From Synura sp. LO234KE (Eukaryota > Sar > Synurophyceae > Synurales > Mallomonadaceae): a DNA stretch of 11,775 nt. Made by a program: the position numbers and the translations under genes. The notes under the pieces were generated by a model. That model did no database searches. It was not told where the DNA came from and saw nothing but the letters and a program-made list of their open reading frames with translations. The stretch covers positions 1 through 11,775 of the forward strand of contig VKHC01000467.1 in assembly GCA_015143735.1 (NCBI GenBank), in the 5' to 3' direction. Shown here piece after piece: positions 8,403-11,775 of this stretch; within the stretch, counting starts at the first letter, position 1; each line of letters opens with the position of its first letter.

Positions 8403-8829
8403 CTCAGAGCGCCTAATATCCGTCTCCCCCCGTAACTGTATCACGGCCTATCGACCACGCCTCTTGATTCCTGGCCATCTTCGGACCCTCGCCTCAACGT
8501 GTGTCTCGGCTCTCCCCACCGCACAGGACTCCCTCCTCCACTGGTCACCCTGGATTCTCTCCCGGAAGTTGTTGAAGTGCACAGGATCGTCCCCTTTCTC
8601 CCTCCGGGTCACGTAGGTCGCCCGAATCACGCTCCTCCAGGGTACATACCGCCCAACCTGTTCTTTGAGTTCCCCCCGTCGGGGTGAGGCGGACCGTCTA
8701 TGTACACCTTCACTGCTCTTCCGGCTTCTCCCCGCCACACTCCGTTCTTGGCATTCTTGGCACCGGTACCTTTCGGATGCCCCTCTGCGCCTTAAGCACG
8801 GATGATCACCGTCACTTTTCCGCGGTGAG

Positions 8830-9489
8830 TCTCCCTCCAACGAGACCCGCCCCACTGCGCGAGTCCTGCTCCTGACCGGCCTCCTCCGGGGCCTATGGGA
8901 CTTTGATCCGGCGGACGATCTCTGTGACATAGACATCTTCCTCCCGGATCAATCTCTTGTTTAGTCCCTCAGCACTGCACCACCCACTTTCTCCAACAAA
9001 GTAGTGAAGTGTCTGCATGAACTGGCCAGACTCCAACTTACACCACGATGTCGAGTACTTCACGCATCCACCCCGACCAATCCATCCCTCTACGTGCTTG
9101 GGGGCGCGCCTCTGGGCATGGCTCTCGCCGCACAATATGCCATCTCCGGACTCTCGCCAAGGAGAACTCTGCTCCACTATTTACGGGCCCTCGAGCTTCA
9201 TCGAACTTCCCATCGCTGACTCCCCCTCTCCAATGCTATCCCTTCCGATCACTTTCCGCATCGCTGGTCCTGGTGTGATATCGAATTGGGTGCTGCGCTT
9301 CTCATTCCACTTGAATCCCGGATACTCGATCATCAACGCCTGGCAGCCCAGACCAACCGGCTCACAGATATAGGATCATCAGACTCCACTTGCCGCGGTA
9401 GAAGAACGTCACCCTTCGCTTTGCTACCAAAGTGCTTAACAAGGCGGGTCTCTCACCAGGAGCTCCAGGGCGCTACGAACGACTTTTGA
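8830..9489 (+). pseudogene. Decayed retroelement ORF of unknown family
   Basis: A single frame stays open over this interval apart from a TAG at 8962 and a TGA at 9217, and reads protein-like (for example GLWDFDPADDLCDIDIFLP, then KVVKCLHELARLQLTP, then RWSWCDIELGAALLIPL). Three linked open segments in one frame across 660 bases suggest a former ORF. I recognise no reverse transcriptase, endonuclease or zinc-knuckle motif. It may be a gag-like protein or a diverged domain of the element's polyprotein. Confidence 0.5.
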
Positions 9490-9647
9490 ATGAATGCCAC
9501 TGGACTTTGGTCATAATTCCTGCAAGGGGGCCAAGACAGAGAGTGATCGGAAACTCCTGCTCCACTGCCCTCTTTGAGCGCCGGCAGACGACACATGTGA
9601 TCACATCTTTCGGTCCTCCACCCCCTGCTGACGAGAGCTCGGCTTAA
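9417..9647 (+). pseudogene. Continuation of the decayed ORF in a shifted frame
   Basis: From about 9417 the protein-like reading moves to another frame (RFATKVLNKAGLSPGAPGRYE, then LNECHWTLVIIPARGPRQR) and ends at a TAA at 9645. The overlap with the end of the previous frame points to a frameshift. A Pro/Ser-rich stretch follows in the DNA, suggesting a linker before the RNase H part. The family is unknown. Confidence 0.45.
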
Positions 9648-9762
9648 CTCTGCTTCCTGTATCCGCCTGCTACCGCTCCATCCGGACCTCGACCGTCGTC
9701 TGCTTCCTTCACCACTGCTACTTCTAGCGTCGGAAGATGGACATAGGATCTGTCTTGGCGAC

Positions 9763-10288
9763 TTGTCCTCGTCGCAGATTTCACAACTTGACCTGGTACT
9801 TCAACCTACTGGCACAGTGCCCGCACTGAGCGAGAGTCTTCTCGCCCTGAGCAAGAACTTTGTCAACAAGATTGACACCATCTGGGCCGCCCGACAGCAA
9901 GCGCTTTACCTCCAAGCCCTCGCAACCACCCCTGAAGCTGACCCCGGGATCCTACGGGCTCTTCAGAGACGCCGCGGTATCTCCCCCAGTCCTCTATGCC
10001 GTCGGGCTCGGTCTTGTCCCCGGGCATTTGCATGTTCTGGAAGGAGGCGCAGCCCCAGACTGTCGGCACTCAGACGGACTTCAAGAAATTCACCTCTCGT
10101 CAAATAGCAGAGGCCTACATGGCCATGACTTCAGGGCCATGACATCTACGCCAATTCACGCCAGAGTAAAGCAGACGAACGATGCGTCTATCTCCTGGAC
10201 CCCATCCCACACGAAGGCGGACACCCCCCTCGCGAATGGAAATGCTGCAGCTGACCTACTTGCCACGCGAGGATGCGTTGCCATTTGA
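9763..10288 (+). pseudogene. Second RNase H1-like copy, frameshifted and deleted
   Basis: Frame 1 gives a helical lead-in ending TTPEADPGILRALQRR, matching RPPEADPVLLRALQRR of copy A. Frame 2 gives VLYAVGLGLVPG. A shift to frame 3 continues the hybrid-binding domain (CMFWKEAQPQTVGT, then FKKFTSRQIAEAYMA). After 10143 most of the catalytic domain is missing compared with copy A, and the sequence resumes with SISWTPSHT and GNAAADLLATRG, the C-terminal motif with its Asp. There are at least two frameshifts and one deletion of roughly 400 bases. The upstream lead-in shows what copy A lost by truncation. Confidence 0.8.
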
Positions 10289-10511
10289 CTATCCCGCTCA
10301 TCAAGCACCGGCTTGACCTCTCCCGCACCGCGTCCGCGCTCCTCCGAACCTCGCACTCGAGGCGAATGGGGCTCTCTCGATCTAGACCCCCGCTTACCCC
10401 CGTTTGACAGGAGACAGCCCCCCCTCTGGCTTGCGCTCTTTCTGCGATTTAGCAATGCGTTTTTGTCCTGCCAGTGCCTGTCACCCGCCCATGTGTGAAT
10501 ACTGTGGGGAC

Positions 10512-10526
10512 CTAGTTGGCGACTAG
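10512..10526 (+). other. Stem-loop near T5 in element 3' end (copy B)
   Basis: CTAGT and ACTAG pair around a 5-base loop (TGGCG), followed after two bases by a T-run. The stem sequence is unrelated to the hairpin of copy A at 4215-4231, but loop length, position relative to the conserved 3' block and the T-run are similar. Confidence 0.35.
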
Positions 10527-10682
10527 AGTTTTTCTCCGAGTGTTCGCTCAGTTCCCTCTACTCGGTAACGGGACTTGCCCCTTGGTTCATAGAGGGCGGT
10601 TTTTATGACATCTTTCCTGTTAGGTGATTTCCATCCACATGTGCCCAACCTCATAATTAACTGTTCGATTTTCAGCAAAATT

Positions 10683-10695
10683 TCGTGACGGCTAT
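10683..10695. repeat. 13-base target-site duplication, right copy
   Basis: Exact copy of 8390-8402, immediately following the element's 3' end (TTTTCAGCAAAATT). AT-rich flanking DNA resumes on the other side. Confidence 0.85.
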
Positions 10696-10870
10696 AGATT
10701 TTTGTACTTTTTAAGTGAAACTTTAGCGGTACTGCCGTGTGGATGCTGTAGGAATACCTAAAAAATAAAAGTTTTACTTTAGTATAGTACTGTTGCAATA
10801 CTTTAAAACTCAAAGCTTTACTTTAAATTCTAAAGTTTTACAAGAGTATTCCTAAAGTATTTGAGCACTT
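10696..10870. repeat. TAAAGT/ACTTTA-rich AT segment interrupted by the element
   Basis: TAAAGT and its complement ACTTTA recur many times here (for example 10720, 10801 region, 10820 region, 10832, 10853) in both orientations. The same motif cluster lies left of the insertion at 8322-8370. Together they look like one AT-rich, fold-back sequence, perhaps an old MITE-like element, split by the retroelement. I could not define clean outer ends. Confidence 0.45.
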
Positions 10871-11616
10871 TCACGAATACATAAATACGTTTGCTACCGC
10901 ATAGACGCAGATTAGACAAAACTCAAACGCCAAATAATGTGATATAGACAGTGCAAGTAGCTACTGCCATTCTAACAGCTCCTCTTCTCACCTGGCTTTA
11001 ATCTAACACAATATTCAAGTTTACCCTAAAGGCTAGTAAGTGATAATATTTGTACGTTGCAGATGAATGAGAAGTTTCATACATACAAATCTTAATAATG
11101 GAGATCTAAAACTTGCAAGGCTAGAAAGTTAAATGAGTCCGTGGCTAAACAGCATGTATAGGTATCCGTAGTCAGCCACGGGTGTGGGCCAACAATTACC
11201 GAGTGTCTTATATCTTAAATGCTTGAATATTTGGCTCCTTTGCTTCACTAAATTTCGTCATTCCCGAGTATATTTAAGCATCCATATAAAAAACGAACAA
11301 AATCTACCCCAAGTCATGTTCTTCGAAGCACCCATATGTAGAGAGAACCAAATCTTGTTCTTTGAAGGAAAAGACAATTATATTAATTCGAGTGAAATTA
11401 TATTGCATAAGAATATTTTTCTCAAATATTTTACGATATTTTTCTAAATTATTATGGAAATACATTTAAACACGAAGAAGACTATCCTCGCACTTCTTGT
11501 AAATTTCGAGAGAGATATTTCTATTAACAAATGCACAGCAAATGACAAGAAAAACACTTGCGCGGTTCTTTTTGTAATTCTACATTAAGTTTTCCCAAAA
11601 CGTTTGAACAGGGACC
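10871..11616. other. AT-rich region with no recognised gene
   Basis: No supported exon, RNA gene or terminal repeat is seen. An open stretch at 11184-11447 is simple AT-rich sequence without motifs and probably chance. Confidence 0.5.
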
Positions 11617-11671
11617 AGATTGTCCGCGGCGCGCGGTCCGCCTTCGGCGGCGCTGGGCCGTCGGTCAATCT
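11617..11671. other. GC-rich imperfect hairpin, about 55 bases
   Basis: Outer arms AGATTG and CAATCT pair. Inside them CCG/CGG and CGGC/GCCG pair around small bulges, and the inner stem CCGCC-TTC-GGCGG (11638-11650) closes the structure. It stands out sharply from the AT-rich surroundings. It could be the end of a mobile element, a structured RNA or a cruciform-forming site; nothing in the window decides between these. Confidence 0.5.
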
Positions 11672-11683
11672 TAGATCTCACTT

Positions 11684-11730
11684 GCATGCGCAAGTTTTTG
11701 TGCATGCGCCGAAAATCGACGTTTTTGTGC
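11684..11730. repeat. Short direct repeats GCATGCGC and GTTTTTGTGC
   Basis: GCATGCGC occurs at 11684-11691 and 11702-11709; GTTTTTGTGC at 11694-11703 and 11721-11730. The interleaved copies next to the GC-rich hairpin suggest a repeat-family end continuing beyond the window. Confidence 0.55.
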
Positions 11731-11775
11731 TTTTTTGACCTTAGAATTTGAATTTCTCACGACCTATGAGGTTTC

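Larger units (their letters stand above)
8403..10682 (+). mobile_element. Non-LTR-type retroelement remnant (copy B), 2280 bases
   Basis: This GC-rich block is bounded by perfect 13-base direct duplications and has no terminal inverted repeats or LTRs, as expected for target-primed retroposition. Its 3' half is homologous to copy A (3183-4379) through the RNase H region and 3' end. The 5' part carries decayed coding frames I cannot assign. I find no catalytic reverse transcriptase motif such as a YADD/FADD box, so this copy is either 5'-truncated relative to a full element or a non-autonomous derivative. Stops, frameshifts and an internal deletion mark it as old. Confidence 0.78.

Noticed and set aside
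8448-8936. 162-codon minus-strand open frame inside copy B
   Set aside because: It is rich in Arg, Ser and Gly, as expected for the antisense of GC-rich coding sequence, and has no motifs.
9500-9560. HWTLVII resemblance to Ulp1-type (C48) cysteine proteases
   Set aside because: Only the short His-Trp segment matches. The following Asp and the catalytic Cys region cannot be found in this decayed frame.
11184-11447. 87-codon plus-strand open frame
   Set aside because: Very AT-rich, low complexity, with no motif, good start context or splice partner.
1-11775. tRNA, rRNA or CRISPR arrays
   Set aside because: No B-box with a matching acceptor stem, no rRNA-like conserved stretches and no regularly spaced repeats were seen on either strand.

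Overview
The window is eukaryotic nuclear DNA. Two genes read as proteins only after removing short GT-AG introns of 53 to 162 bases, there are no bacterial-style operons, and the AT-rich background is broken by GC-rich retroelement remnants. An invertebrate animal or a small-genome protist would fit, but nothing fixes the phylum.

Layout. Bases 1-2672 are AT-rich and mostly unassigned, with small repeats and a possible two-exon minus-strand gene of unknown function (2241-1895). Bases 2673-4888 form a striking unit: two nearly identical direct repeats of about 510 bases flank a 5'-truncated, GC-rich retroelement remnant whose broken ORF encodes an RNase H1-like protein (hybrid-binding domain plus catalytic domain). 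Bases 4912-5846 (minus strand) hold a three-exon gene for a PPP4R2-like regulatory subunit of protein phosphatase 4. It lies head to head with a three-exon cytochrome P450 gene at 6059-7828 (plus strand); about 210 bases between them must hold both promoters. Bases 7829-8389 are non-coding. A second, longer and more decayed relative of the retroelement occupies 8403-10682, bounded by a perfect 13-base target-site duplication and inserted in AT-rich DNA full of TAAAGT/ACTTTA motifs in both orientations. Bases 10696-11616 are AT-rich with no gene seen, and the window ends with a GC-rich hairpin near 11617-11671 and short repeats.

The two host genes need not share a function; only their common promoter region links them. 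PPP4R2 acts in phosphatase 4 targeting, while the P450 is a microsomal-type monooxygenase of unknown substrate. The two retroelement copies share their 3' ends and their RNase H region but differ in 5' extent, the pattern left by target-primed retroposition. The most unusual points are the approximately 510-base duplication around the first copy, the two-domain RNase H1 architecture in a retroelement, and a small stem-loop before a T-run in both 3' ends despite different stem sequences.
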